Assembly (NCBI RefSeq): GCF_000350225.1
Contig: NW_005178984.1
Span: 110,039 to 174,038, forward strand
Reading direction: 5' to 3'
Length of the DNA: 64,000 nucleotides
Source of the DNA: Chondrus crispus
Taxonomy: Eukaryota; Rhodophyta; Florideophyceae; Gigartinales; Gigartinaceae
The notes beneath the pieces are model-generated. The model saw nothing but the letters and a program-made list of their open reading frames with translations. It did not search any database and had not been told where the DNA came from. Both the position numbers and the translations under genes were made by a program. This document shows, in pieces, positions 48,665 through 60,409 of the stretch (position 1 is the stretch's first letter; the number at the start of each line of letters is the position of its first letter).

Positions 48665-51600
48665 AGGCGACGACATCTCTCCCCGTGCCAAGCCTCAGAA
48701 GCTCAGGCACCCCCGAACCGGTTGCGCCAGTGGAAGCGCAACCGGGGAACCGAACGGAAATCCGGGGCATCTGCTTCTTCAAGAAGCTGAATAATAAGTT
48801 TTCCGCCACGGTTGGCCAAAAGCAGGCGCTGATGGTCGCCATCACGCCAGTGCTCGACTCAGGAGCCGGCCCGAACCTCATCCATTTGCGGTGTGTCGCC
48901 GAGTCATGGCGACCGTCGATAAAACCGGTTCGGAGCCCAGCGCTCATTGACGCGTCAAACCGCGCAATGAAAGCTCTAGGAGAGATCTCCTTGTTTGTCC
49001 GTATCGGTGAATTTATCGCGGGCATCCCATTCTTGGTGGTGACGAGCCTCGCCGTGGACTGTATCCTCGGTACGACCTTTCTCGATCGCCACCTCAAGGC
49101 GATCCTCCCACTGCAACGGAAGGTCGTGTTCCACGACGCGCCACCAGTGGCGTTGGTCGGGACAACCCCCTCGAGGCACGACCGCAAGATGGCCTCGAGG
49201 AGTGCGGTGCGACCCCTACCGCAGTCCGAAAACCCCGGGCGGAGGCAGGCGGCATTCCCGACCACGACACCGTCACAGAAAATCCGCTTCGTCAAAGGGG
49301 TGACAATCCCCCCGATGACGCAGGCCCTCGTGAGGGCCACCACGCCGGTAAGGGGTCTATGCTTTTTGCAGAACTCCCCAAAAACCGCGCACAAGAACCT
49401 GACACTCATGGCCCAGGGGGTCATGGACGTGGTCCCCGAAAAACCGTTCTCGGTAATGCTCAGCAACTTCGGGCACCGCCCGGTGCACATTCCGAAGCAT
49501 ACCGTGATCGGCCTGGCCCTACCGTCGCCCACTCACATCCTAACCCTTGGCGAGTCGGCCGCGGAAGCGGCCGAAGCTAAGGAAGGGGGAGGGATATTTA
49601 ATTCCAACCTCTCAACCGCAGGGAATGGCGCGGGAGAATTCATCGACAACCGCACGGACAAGGCCGTGGCTGAACAAGCCACGCTGCCAAGGCCGCCCCT
49701 CGGGGCGGACGGACCGGATAAACCCGAAGGCACCGCCGCCCCTGAGGAGGACCCCAATTCCTGGCGGGAGGACGTCCATATCGGTGCCGAGGACGAGGAA
49801 GTGCGCTCGGAGGTCCTCGAGGTACTGTCCGAATTCAAGGGGGTGTGGACCGGCCGGTTGGGAAAAATCGGGGCCACGAAGCACCGGATTGAGCTCAAGC
49901 CCGGTGCTCGCCCGATTTACCAGGCACCTTACCGCGCTGGACAAACCGCACGGGAAAAAGAGAAAACGGATTGACCGCATGCTCCGGGCAGGGGTAATCG
50001 AACCCGCCACGGCCGAATGGGCAAGCCCCGTGGTATTCGTCCCTAAAAAGGATGGTACCATGCGGTTCTGTGTCGACTACAGAAAGCTCAACGCAGTCAC
50101 CGTTCGGGACTCCTATCCGTTGCCGAGGATGGACGAGTGCATCGATTCCCTCGGCGACGCTGCTGTCTTTACCACGCTGGATTGCAACAGAGGGTATTGG
50201 CAAGTAGAAATCGCCGAGGAGGACCGCAACAAGACGACGTTCGCGTCGCACTGCGGGTTGTACCGTTTCCTCCGCATGCCGTTCGGTTTGAAGAATGCCC
50301 CCGCGACATTCCAGCGGGCCGTCGACATTATACTGTCGCGGGTAAAATGGGAAACCGCACTGGTGTACCTGGATGATGTTATCATCTACTCCAAGACCGT
50401 AACGGAACACTTCGCACACGTCCGCGAGGTTCTACGCCTGCTGCGGGATGCGGGTGTGTCGCTGAAGTTGTCAAAGTGCGCTTTCTTTGACACTTCAGTC
50501 ACCTACCTGGGACACGTGATTCGACCAGGTAGGCTGGAGGTCGAGCGCCGCGACGTGGTCGCCATCGAGCGCGCTCGACCACCCCAGAACCAGACGGAAT
50601 TGCGGTCCTTTTTAGGGATGTGCAATGTCTACCGTCGGTTCGTGAAGGGCTTCGCAAAAATAGCCGCACCGTTAAATCGGAAGACGGGGAAAAATCAACC
50701 GTTCGAGTTCGAGGTACTCACCGATGAGGAATACGAGGCGTTCGTGGAGCTCAAGAAACGCCTCGTGTCACCACCGATTCTCGCGTTACCCCGTCACGGA
50801 AAGAAGTATACCCTGGATACGGACGCTTGCGCGTACCAGGTCGGCTGCGCCCTGCTACAGGAGCAGCCGAACGGAGACCGCCTACCGATCGGGTATTGGA
50901 GCCGCGCCCTCACGGACGCGGAGAAGAACCATACAACTACCGAGAAGGAATGCCTCGCTGTCGTCTGGAGTATACTCACGCTTCGACCGTATTTGTATGG
51001 GAACACGTTCGACCTCCGTACGGATCATGAGGCCCTCTGGTGGGTCCTCAACCTGGCTGATAGCTCCGGCCGGCTAGCGCGCTGGCGTCTCCGCCTAGCC
51101 GAGTACGACTACGACGTACAGTACCGGCCGGGTATCAAGCATCAACTCCCAGATGGCGTATCACGCCTCCGAGTTGAGGGCGCAAATTCCGAACCGGTCG
51201 ACGACGAGGTCCCGTGTTTCGCGGTACAATGGCGAGAGGAGGAGCATGACCCCTGCCAAGGTACTGTACACTGGGAGACCCCCGTCGACCCGGGGGAAGC
51301 CGAGCACGTGTTCGCGGTTACACCCGAAGAACGCGATGTCTCGTCCGTCACGGTAGAAGAATTCCTTCGAGAACAAGCCGAGGACCCCTTCTGTAAGGCA
51401 ACTGCCGAGACCGTGGGGAACCCGGACTCGCGCTACGACGTCGACCGATACGGGTTCCTCGTCCGCAAGTCCCCCCTCGATGGGACTTTGCAGCGGGTGG
51501 TACCGAAACGGCTCAGGGCGAAGATATTGTACCTCGCCCATCATCCCCGCCTGGCAGGACACCCGGGTAGTACGAGGATGTATTGTACCCTCCGGCGCGA

Positions 51601-52972
51601 ATATTATTGGCCTCATATGGCCAACGACGCCTTCAGTACCGTACAGAATTGCGCCTCGTGCGCCGCCACCCGGGGAACCCTGGTGCGGCATCAAAAGGAT
51701 CTCAAGCTATTCCCAGCGGCAGGGCCGCTGGATTTCGTCGCCATGGACCTGCTGCGTCCTTTACCGAAGACGGTGCACGGGAATCGCCACGTGCTCGTCA
51801 TGACCGACCGGTTTACGAAGCTGACGCGCAGCATCCCGTTACGGACAACCACCGCGTCGGTTGTGGCAAACGCCTTCCTGGACAATTGGGTCTACGTATA
51901 CGGCGCACCTCGTTAGGTGCTAACCGATAACGGACCACAATTTGCCGCCAAGTTCTTCGACGCGGTGTGCCCCTTGCTGGGGGTGAGGCACTACCTGACT
52001 ACCGCCTATCACCCCCAGACAAATGGGCAAACCGAACGGTTCACCCGCACCCTGGTGCAGCGCCTCCGACACTATGTCGAGGAGCATCAGAGGGACTGGG
52101 ACGAGTACATCCAGCCCCTGACCTTCGCGTACAACACGCAGGTCCACCGGTCAACGGAGACAACCCCGTTCGACGTGGTGCTGACGCGACCACCGTCCGA
52201 ATTAGCACTGCCCGGTACTGCACCGCAGGACGCCGGATCCCACACGGAAGACCCGCGGACCCCGGTACAGTACAAGCGCGCGACGTTGCCGAAGCTCCGG
52301 GATGCCCTCGAGCGCACGCGGGTGAAACTAACCGCGGCGCAGAGGAGGTACAAAGCCGACTTTGATAAGAAGGTGCGCTTCCGTCCGGTCATCGCGGTAG
52401 GAGACTTTGCTTACGTGGACCGTCCACTGCGGCCGTTGACGAGCGCCGAGCCGGGAGACCTGCCAAGCGACGGAGGAGGACCCTCCGTCAAGCTCTTAGC
52501 GAAAACGGAAGGCCCGTTTCGGGTCCGATCCGCTACGGAGGCCACAGTGGTCGTCGACCAAGACGGGGTCTCGAACCGCGTGAGCATCGATCGGGTAACC
52601 AAGATGCCGCGGGGACCCCACGACCCTACTGTGGCCGCACCGACGACGGACCCGCCGGCGGGAACACCCGAACCGCCAGCCGAGTACGTGGTTGACCACT
52701 TGGTCGCCCACTGGGAGACCCGCAGCGGCGGCCAGTACAAGGTCCGCTGGTATCGTTTTACCCCAGCGGACGATACCTGGAAACCCGCCGAAGGCCTCCC
52801 GCAACATTCATCGACCGCTTCTGGCGCGCGCGGGCAACCGCGCGCCACCGTTAAAACCGCACCGGACAGACCCGGGGCGGATGGAATGGACCCGCCGGTG
52901 GGGCGACCCGACGCGGCGATGGCCAAGGAAACCCTCGAGCGGGCTACGTCTCACCCCCCTCGGGGTGGATAA
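48589..52972 (+). pseudogene. pol: gypsy-2 Pol with chromodomain, one frameshift and one TAG
   Basis: Opens in the -1 frame relative to gag, overlapping it by about 75 bp. Protease LDSGAGPN (about 48855), RT with FTTLDCNRGY and YLDDVI (about 50365), RNase H with RTDHEALWW, integrase HHCC, then the catalytic core (VAMDLLRPL, TDNGPQF, NGQTERF). A C-terminal chromodomain (YKVRWYRFTPADDTW) precedes the TAA at 52970-52972. A +1 frameshift lies in a purine run at about 49950-49970. TAG at 51914-51916 falls just before LTDNGPQF in the integrase core. Otherwise coherent. Confidence 0.87.
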
Positions 52973-54763
52973 AATTGTAGCCCTCTTCCGAGCCCAGGTT
53001 AGCACACGGGAGACAAGACCGAACGGGGGGGGGTACCGACGCGGAAATACTGTCAAGGCGAGCCCTCGTCGGCGGCTCAAGAGCGGGGTAAACCGCGACC
53101 GAACCGGTAGCAGAGTCAGGAACCGGGTGTGTGTGGCTCTCAGAGCACGGGCGGCGGTTTCAAATACGACCGATTTTGGGGACCGCCCAATCGGAGCTCG
53201 TCAAACCGCCGAGAAGCCATCCGCCGCAAGGAAAAAGCAGGCAGAAATTACTAAGGAAAAGGCCGATTTCCCCGCTGAGCCGCTGGTGGGGATGCCCCCC
53301 GGGTGGCGCGGAGGGGGACGGGAACCCGCCCCCGCGACGACCCGCCACGAACACGACACCGTGCGGTCCCTCGCCCCGCGAACCGCGGTACACGCCGGCC
53401 CCTTCAAGACCGACCGGGCAGCTCGGGAAAACCCGCAGTGGCACCCCCGACCAGACCGCCGAGGCGATCCCACCTCGATGGACGACCCCGGGGGGGCGTG
53501 CTACAGGCCGCCCATAACCGCTTACTCACTACCGCGTGGCGCGCGGGCGACCGCGCGCAACCATTGCCCCGTGCCGGATTAACCCGGCGCGGAAGGGCCC
53601 TGGACGGCGAGGAGGCGACTCCGGTCGCCGGCTTTTAATTAAGCCCAAAAGGGAGCTATGTTTTTCCTCCCAGAAGGGTGGGAAAAAATTGTAGCTCCCT
53701 CCCGTTAACGGCATTGTACTACCCTGCTCTGCCCGCGTCCGGAGGTCCCAAGACGGAAAACCGACTTTGGGAAGGCACAGGCGGATTTGGAAACCGGAAC
53801 TGTAAAACGCTGTTTCTGCTCGTTTTTTACAGTTTTCTTTCGTTTCCAAATCGGGCCTCCGCGGAAAGTGGCAGCTGCACGACTTACCGACCGGTTTTGG
53901 ACGAACGGCAGAGCATACCGCCGCTGAGAGCTCTCCGGTGACCGCACGGACATGCTAGCGGTCACAAACCCCACTGTCTCGCGGGTGAAGGAGCGCCGTT
54001 TTTGGAAAAACGGCCAGCCCTCCGGGACTGGGGGAAAACACTTTCGCGCGACCGGCTAGGCCTTGCCCGGCGCAAGCGGAAGCCGCCTAACGACATTGGT
54101 TGGCCATTCCGTACGGTTTGGGTGACGCGGGCTGCTCCGCTGCCCCTGCAGACCCGAATTTCCGCCCGGTCCTTCACGAGGACACAGTACCGAAAAAAGG
54201 GCTACGTTTTGCCCTCTAGCAAGTAGGGAAAAAATCGTAGCCCCATTCCGAAAACGGATTCGTCCTCTTGAGGTCGTTACCGACCCGGGGGTCTCAAAAC
54301 ATGGAAGACCCCATTTAGAAACCAGAACGGTTTCTATTCGTTTCCTGCAGTTTCCAAACCAGAGTCACTGGGAAGCGGTCTACCGAGCGGTTCTTCCCTA
54401 CCTTTCGGATGGCAGAGGCGCGTAGCCCACCAGGAAGGCGCGCGACGTACCGTGACGGACTGTGCGGTGACGCCTCCGCAAATTTATGGAGGACAACTAA
54501 GAGGACATCTTGGAAAAACGGCCAGCCCTTCGGGGGTGAAGTCGAAAGTGGGGATTTCTCCCGCTGTTTACGCGCGGCTCTACCCCTCGCATGAGACGAA
54601 AACCGCCCCACGGGGGTAGCCGGCAAACCGTACGGTCATGGGTGAAGCAGGCCACCCTACAGTACCCCCTGGACTGAGGTCTCTCTCAGTCGCCCGAGGG
54701 ACTACTGTATGCAGTCAGGGCCGACAAGTTGCCCGCCATGAGGACGGGGAAAAATTGTAGCCC
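52941..54763. repeat. four related hairpins after gypsy-2 pol
   Basis: Stems at 52941-52983, 53651-53699, 54199-54243 and 54718-54763 share the plan GGGCTAC..TTTT..CCC, loop, GGG..AAAAATTGTAGCCC. The first overlaps the pol stop codon. They lie in the zone between the convergent ends of pol and the antisense ORF and are spaced 520-710 bp apart. They could act as bidirectional 3' end structures. Confidence 0.7.
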
Positions 54764-55313
54764 TCTCCCGAGGACGGCACTGCCCACAAGGTGCCAGCCC
54801 GGGCATGGGGGTACCGGCGCCGTCAAACCGTCAAGGATAAACTCCCTGTGGGGAGCCCAGGAGCGGTGTGAACCGCAACCAAACGGGGTACAGACCCCGG
54901 ATCCGCGCATGTGTGGCCCTCAGCGCCCGGGCGGCGGTTTAAAAAAACCACCGATTTTGGGGAGCACCCAATGGGAGCTCGTCACAAATGCAAAACGCCA
55001 CCCGCCGCACGGAAAATTCAGGCATGTTCTACTTGGAAAAACGCCGATTTTGCCGCAAGCCCTCGGTGGGGATGGGCACCTCGTGCTGTGCTGGTACGGG
55101 AAACCACCTCCACAGCACCGCGCCGCACCCACGGCGAGGTCATCCACCGCGGCCCGCAGGGGCCGGCGGGGCACTGAGACCAACAAGGACCATTCGGGGA
55201 GCAAGGAGAAGAAAAATGAGGAGACTACTTTACAGTAAAGGAAGGGGGCTTCGGTTCGCTACCCTCACCGCCCCCGACGACCTTAATCGCGACGCTGGCG
55301 CTTCGCGGAGGGT
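52973..55313. other. gypsy-2 non-coding zone with a degenerate 1.78-kb duplication
   Basis: Two segments, about 53090-53300 and 54867-55085, are clearly similar (both with GGGCGGCGGTTT, CCGATTTTGGGGA and GGAGCTCGTCA). Each starts about 185 bp after a hairpin. Hairpins two and three are likewise followed by similar GGAAAACC/TTTCCAAA-rich DNA. No coding frame is credible. Confidence 0.65.
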
Positions 55314-57065
55314 TCAGACCCCGTAAGCGTCGGTCGCAGGGTCGGTCTCGACCGCACCATACGGCCTCTTGTTGGCCACCTGCGCACTCAATACTGCAAG
55401 GTGGTCCTGGGCGGCGCGGATACGCGCCATTGTCTCACCCCGCATAAGGTCGTCGCCGGTGTCGCGCTGGCGGATGGCAAACTGGAGACCCGCCACCCGC
55501 ACCTTGAGCTGAGTCACCTCGACCAGCCAAGCGCGCGCGGACATCAAACCCGCCGCGAGAGTGGGCGGCACGGGCACTCCCGCGTATCTGCACTCCACCT
55601 GCAGCGCGCGCAGGGCAGCCTGCGCTTCCGGGGCAATGGCGGGTACCTCCTCGGTTTGCGCGTCCGCAGGGGCCCCACCAGAAGCCACCTAGGGATTCTG
55701 AGTCCCCGTCCCGCTCCTGTCGCGGACGAGGGGAGCGCCGGAGCCCGGTACCAATATGGGGGCTACCCCGGTCGGATTTACCGCCGCCGGCTCTGCCACA
55801 GGCGCCACGTGAAGCGGCACCACTTCTGTCGGCTCTGCAGCGGGCTCCCCTTCAACCCTGCGCGGGGATACCGCGGGCGCGGGTACGTCTACCGCGGGCG
55901 GTGTCGAGGGACCGACCGGAGGATTCTCTGTGGTCCCAGCGTCGGGGTCAATCGCGACGACCTCGCTCTGCGGTGGCGACACCGGGATTGCTGTCACTGG
56001 CAGGGAGTCGGTTGACGTCTCTACGGGGCGTCCGGCGGAGGAAACCGCCCCGCCCCACCCGTCGCCCGAGGCGATGACCGCCCCGTACGACGGTGTACCG
56101 GTGTCCGGTAACGGTTCATACCACTGGTCGGCTTCTGTGGACACACCGTCCCAGTGCGTCATCCTCAGGGAACATCCGCGGGCCCAACTGTACCAGACGA
56201 AGTCGCCGCGTTCGGAGAGGGACCAGTCCAACCGTTCGGAGAAATCGAGCAGAGCCTCGGACCCAACCGGGTCGAAGGTAGTGCCCTCGAGGATGGCCGC
56301 CACCCCGACGGACCGGATGAGATGCAAGAGCCCCGGGGACAGTCGGAAGAGTGAGCCCCGTTCTCCGGGCTTGTTTGAACTCCGGCTCGCCAAGCGGGGA
56401 TCCGGGCACTTGGTGAAGAACGGGAGGCCGTCCCGCGCGGCGTGCAGAAAGCACAGTAGCGCCAACACCGCCCACTCGGACAATAAGATCGCGTCGATCA
56501 ACCGTCGTGTCTGAGGTGTCAAGCCTCTCCCGAGCGAACCGGGAGGCATCCAGCGCGCCGCAACGTACGCCAGCGCGCTGGGGGTGGGAACGCAGAGGTA
56601 CTGCCGGGCCTCGAGAGTGTGCCATTCCATAGGTAAAGCGGGGTACAGTCGCCCCCGGGACGCCGGGGGCACCGAGAAAAACTCCGTCAGGTGCCACATG
56701 TGGAAGTAGTCGTCTCCACGGCGCCACCGCAGGCGACTCTCCTTGGCGGAGTTCTCCCCCCACCGAACACGGTCGGCGATGCTATACCATCGGTCGAAGG
56801 GCCGGGGGAAGGCCACTAGCTGCACATGAGGTGCGGGGTCCACCTCCCCGCCGTATCTCCCGAGGAGGTTCAGCAGCCGCGAATGGTACTCATCCTCACC
56901 CGCACAGCGGACATAGAGGAGGTCCGAGCCGGATACAGTCACCGACCGGTGGGGGGCTGTAGTGCAATACCCGTCTCGGGTAGGGGGAAAAAAAGGAAGT
57001 GAAAAGGGAAAAAAATTGGATACTGTAGTCCGGGTTTGGGGACACACGTGTGCGACGAAGCGCAC
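55314..57065 (-). pseudogene. antisense ORF B of gypsy-2, unknown protein, one TAG
   Basis: A single minus-strand frame of 583 codons broken once by TAG (55689-55691). Everything upstream of 56957 on this strand lies in the presumed gypsy-3 LTR, so the original start is probably lost. From there: a globular part rich in Trp/Leu (for example RYGGEVDPAPHV, PMEWHTLEARQYLCVPTP, LLSEWAVLALLCFL), a Pro/Val/Ala-rich link (about residues 340-455), then after the TAG a helical 124-residue end. This is the same position, orientation and overall order as ORF A of gypsy-1. Short parallels (Y-V/L-C-x-P-x-P; an EWA segment followed by a hydrophobic helix) hint at distant homology, unproven. Confidence 0.55.
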
Positions 57066-57147
57066 GATTATTTTAATTATTTAATTTATTTACTAATTAG
57101 ATCTAGAATCTAGAGCCGGGAGCTACTGTACTCGCCCCGGCGGGGCT

Positions 57148-57185
57148 CTATATAACTTAGCCCTTTGACCGAACAAGTCAATAAA
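57148..57185 (+). promoter_or_regulatory. gypsy-3 LTR TATA box and polyadenylation signal
   Basis: CTATATAA at 57148-57155 and AATAAA at 57180-57185, 25 bp apart. This is the arrangement expected around the start of the R region of an LTR and supports an LTR here. Confidence 0.6.
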
Positions 57186-57356
57186 CCAACCCGAGTTGCC
57201 GGAGTTGAATGTCGCCTTGGTCGAAGTCCGTCTCTACCAAGACGCTCCCTTTTACCTAAGCCTACGGCATCCTCTATCGCTCGGGGTTCCCTTTTCTCTT
57301 TCTTTTATTTCCCTATCCTTTTCTATCTCTAATTCTACCTATTTTCCTCTTATCTT

Positions 57357-57600
57357 GTGTTGGTGCCATCGGCCTCGGTTGCGACCGAACTGGTGTAGGT
57401 GTTTCGAGCCATCGGGCGACACAGTTGACGTAGCGCTGCTACTGTGACCCATTTTCCGACGGAGACCGTTGCAAAGACGTCTCCCTCGAAGGGCTCCGTC
57501 GTGTTACGAGCCAGTGTTGGTGCCATCGGCCTCGGTTGCGACCGAACCGGTGTAGGTGTTTCGAGCCATCGGGCGGCACAGTTGACGTAGCGCTGCTACT
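57357..57600 (+). repeat. 157-bp-period duplication of leader/primer-site region
   Basis: An 87-bp segment at 57357-57443 recurs at 57514-57600 with three or four changes. Each begins GTGTTGGTGCCATCGGCCTC. TGGTGCCATCGG could be a primer binding site, so the element appears to carry two tandem copies of it. Confidence 0.8.
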
Positions 57601-58103
57601 TTCATTTCATCCCGTCGGGCTGCGTTGCGACGCCCCCGTCGAAGGCCTTGTCGCGTTACAAGTTGTAGAAGAAGCTCAACGAGCATTGGCCTTACAACCC
57701 AGTGGAACCGGGGTATCTACGTACGCGCCCCACCCCACACTCGTCGAGCAGTTCTCTTCGCAAGTCTCTACCACACCGATCCCGGGCCGGGCTATTTCTC
57801 TGTGCCCCCCCCCCCATCAGGGATCTGAGCTACTACGAGTCGCAAGCTCGTTTAAACGGAGAAAGGAGAGTCGGACACTCCGTAGCGCTGTGCCATCGGC
57901 AGTTCTTCTTTTTGTTGCTGTTGTTGTTTTTGCTGGACCATCGGACCGCCTTCTCTGCCCGACAGGAGCATTGCTCTACAAAAGTGGTCTCCAGGCCTAG
58001 AAATTGTTTTATTTACGACAAGGAAGTGGTCTGGGTAACGGACTTTTTTTTATTTTCTTTTTGTTTGTAACTTTTTTGCTGCGTAGGTCCGCTCGTACGA
58101 GCG
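57601..58103 (+). other. gypsy-3 leader, no gene
   Basis: About 500 bp of untranslated leader after the duplicated segment. The open frames in it are not credible. A T-rich tract (58041-58075) precedes the gag start. Confidence 0.5.
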
Positions 58104-60409
58104 ATGTCAACAAGTGCACCCGGGGACGTCGGTCTCGGGGCGAGGAGAAGCGGATCTGCACGAGCGTCGAGGATCCCGAGGGGTCCTCGCACCCGGAGCC
58201 AGGCCAATACGGCCACGGACCCCGGAGATCAAGAATCCCCTACGGGGATAGCCGCCGACAAGTTGACCTTGACGAGAAGTTGGAGAAGATGAGCAGCGAA
58301 ATTCGCGAAGAAGCGAAGAAAAATGTCGAGGCTGAGTTAGCCCTCGTCCGGAAGCTACTGGAGTTGCAAGCATCCGAGTTCCACACCGTTTTGGGAGAGC
58401 TATCGGCTCGAGTGGATCTCGTCGAGAAGGAGCGAGGAGATGCGACCGACGGTCTGGAGCCGGAGGTCCTAGCCTCGTTGAAAATTTCGGTCAAGGACGC
58501 GAGGCGCGACGCGAATCAAGCCTTGAAGTCCTTAGGAAAATTTAGAACAAGCATCGATGACCGATTCAATCGCGCCGCGCAACGTCTCAAGGACCTTGAG
58601 CAGGCCGCGGATCAAGCTCCGCAAGGATCGGACGACGAGCCGCTCCCTTCGGGTAGAGAGGGCGACCGTCGGTCGAAGATGGACAAGCCCGCTCGGCAGC
58701 GGAGTTCCAAGTCGAAGCCCTCGAAGATTGACAAGCGACGTGCAAGCAAGGGTCACTGTAGTGACGATCCGGAGAACCGCAACTCACAGTCGGAGTCGCT
58801 TGGTCCCTCCGAAGATGGTAACGGCGGTTCGTCGAACCATTCGGGCGATTCCGAACGCCGTTCAGAGGACGGAAACGGAATTTCGTCAAGCAAGAAAATT
58901 TCCTCCAGACGAGGCGGAGTCACTTCGTCCGCCTCGCGGAGAGACAAGGACGCGGAGCCCGAAGATGTCGCAACGCGGCGCGGGCCGCGATGGGAGGAGT
59001 TGGAGGAGCTGAATCCGACCAACTACCTCTTCAAGAAGTTACTTTCGTACCGAACGTACCGCTTGCGGAACCCGCAGACATATCTGTCAAGTTCCCGGCG
59101 GACCGCCGTGCGAAAAATTAGGAGAGATATTCCGCCTAAGGTGAAGAAGGACAACACGTTCACAGGAGAGGACGGGGTCCTTGTGTTGGATTTTCTGGCA
59201 AAGTTAGTTCAAGAGTTTGATACTCAAGAAATGAACGAGGGGCAAGCGATCCGCCTGTTGCCTGAATTTTTAAGCGGCATCGCCTTGAGACAGTACACTT
59301 CGGTGTCTCAGACGGCCGGGGCCCATCACGGAAAGATATCCGTTTAGCCGGAGGCCGTACAGTGGTTGTTGAGGAGTTTGGCAACCGACGAGGCGATCCG
59401 TCAAGCCGTGCTCGCATTGCGAAAAGTTCAGCAAAGACCGTCTGAGGACGAGATGGAATTTTATATCCGTCTGACGGACGCAAGCAACCGATGTGGAAAC
59501 GTATATTCGATGGAAGAACACATGACGATGTTTATTGAAGGACTCGATTGGAGTATCGAGCCGATGGTATCTCAATACCGACAAGACAATCGGGACGTTT
59601 AGTTTTTGAGACTAGTTAATTACGCGAAGGCGCATGGCACGGCGAGCCGCGCTAAGGACAAGAAGACCAAGAAGGTCACGATTCAGACGCCGTCGACAAT
59701 TAGGGCGGGTAAGAAGCCGAGGGCTTCTTATCCCGGTCGCAAAAGTCACGCCGCAGTCCATTTAGCCGAGTCCATTTCAGCGTCAGATGAGCGCGGTGCG
59801 CATGGAAGTAGCGAAAATCACTACGAAGGAGCGTTAGTAGCCGAAGGCGAGTTCATTGAGCCATCGGAGGGCTACGGACACGAGGACTACGGGGACAGCG
59901 GGACGTCAACTTTACCGACGCCTGCATACACGACGGAGTCGTTTTCAGAGCCCACGGATCCCGTGATGATGTTTCGGGGGCGCGGCCACACGCCGGCGCC
60001 ACGCATTCCGATGGAAGACAAGGGTACGACGTTTCGAAGGCCAGACTGGATGGGAAGGCCGCAACGCCAAGGAAGGCCGCCGGCCCGTGGAGGACCTAGG
60101 ACGCCGTATCCCGTCAAGACGCACGGTCTGGTGTGCTATCATTGCTACGAAAAGGGGCACGCCGCGCCAACGTGCATTCTTTCCCTCCGGGAAATGCACC
60201 GAGTTTTGGAAAATTATGAGGCGTTGTCTCCGATGGAGAGGTTAGGGATACCATCGACGAGTTACCTGAAGGTCAAGAATTGGTTCGATTCGCAGACGGC
60301 GAGCACGCCGAGTGCTTCAACGCCGAGGTCGAACCAACCATTCAGAGGGCCCACCGCGGGGCCCGCGCCGTCGGATGTGAGAAGGATCCCGCAGCGGCAG
60401 GAAAACTAG
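58104..60409 (+). pseudogene. gag: gypsy-3 Gag, two in-frame TAG codons
   Basis: A likely start is ATG at 58104 (MSTSAPGDVG), whose frame reaches 58290. The main frame is shifted by one base and has its first ATG at 58289 (MSSEIREEAKK), so either an indel near 58260 or the second start applies. A coiled coil (about 58289-58560), a charged Ser-rich linker and the capsid-like core with YLFKKLLSYRTYRL follow. TAG at 59345-59347 and TAG at 59600-59602 interrupt an otherwise coherent frame, both in the context GTT TAG. A zinc knuckle CYHCYEKGHAAPTC lies near 60135. The frame ends at TAG 60407-60409. Confidence 0.82.

Larger units (their letters stand above)
45496..56957 (+). mobile_element. Ty3/gypsy chromovirus gypsy-2 with antisense ORF
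   Basis: 5' LTR, broken gag, broken pol with chromodomain, a 2.3-kb non-coding zone with four hairpins, and a minus-strand ORF, the same plan as gypsy-1. The sequence after 56957 (TGTAGTGCAATACC...) resembles the start of an LTR but does not align with the 5' LTR at 45496. The end of gypsy-2 is therefore taken to be cut there by gypsy-3, and its own 3' LTR lies outside. Confidence 0.75.

Noticed and set aside
52692..53582. 296-codon ORF overlapping the pol end of gypsy-2
   Set aside because: Different frame over the chromodomain and hairpin zone, Arg/Pro/Gly-rich shadow of GC-rich DNA.
56958..57360. 3' LTR of gypsy-2
   Set aside because: It starts with TGTAG like the 5' LTR at 45496 and follows a G-rich run, but the two sequences do not align beyond the first about 10 bases. 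Assigned to gypsy-3 instead.
22071..60409. Reassigned TAG codon in this organism
   Set aside because: SET1 ends with TAG exactly at the conserved family C-terminus, so TAG is a normal stop. The in-frame TAGs are confined to transposons.
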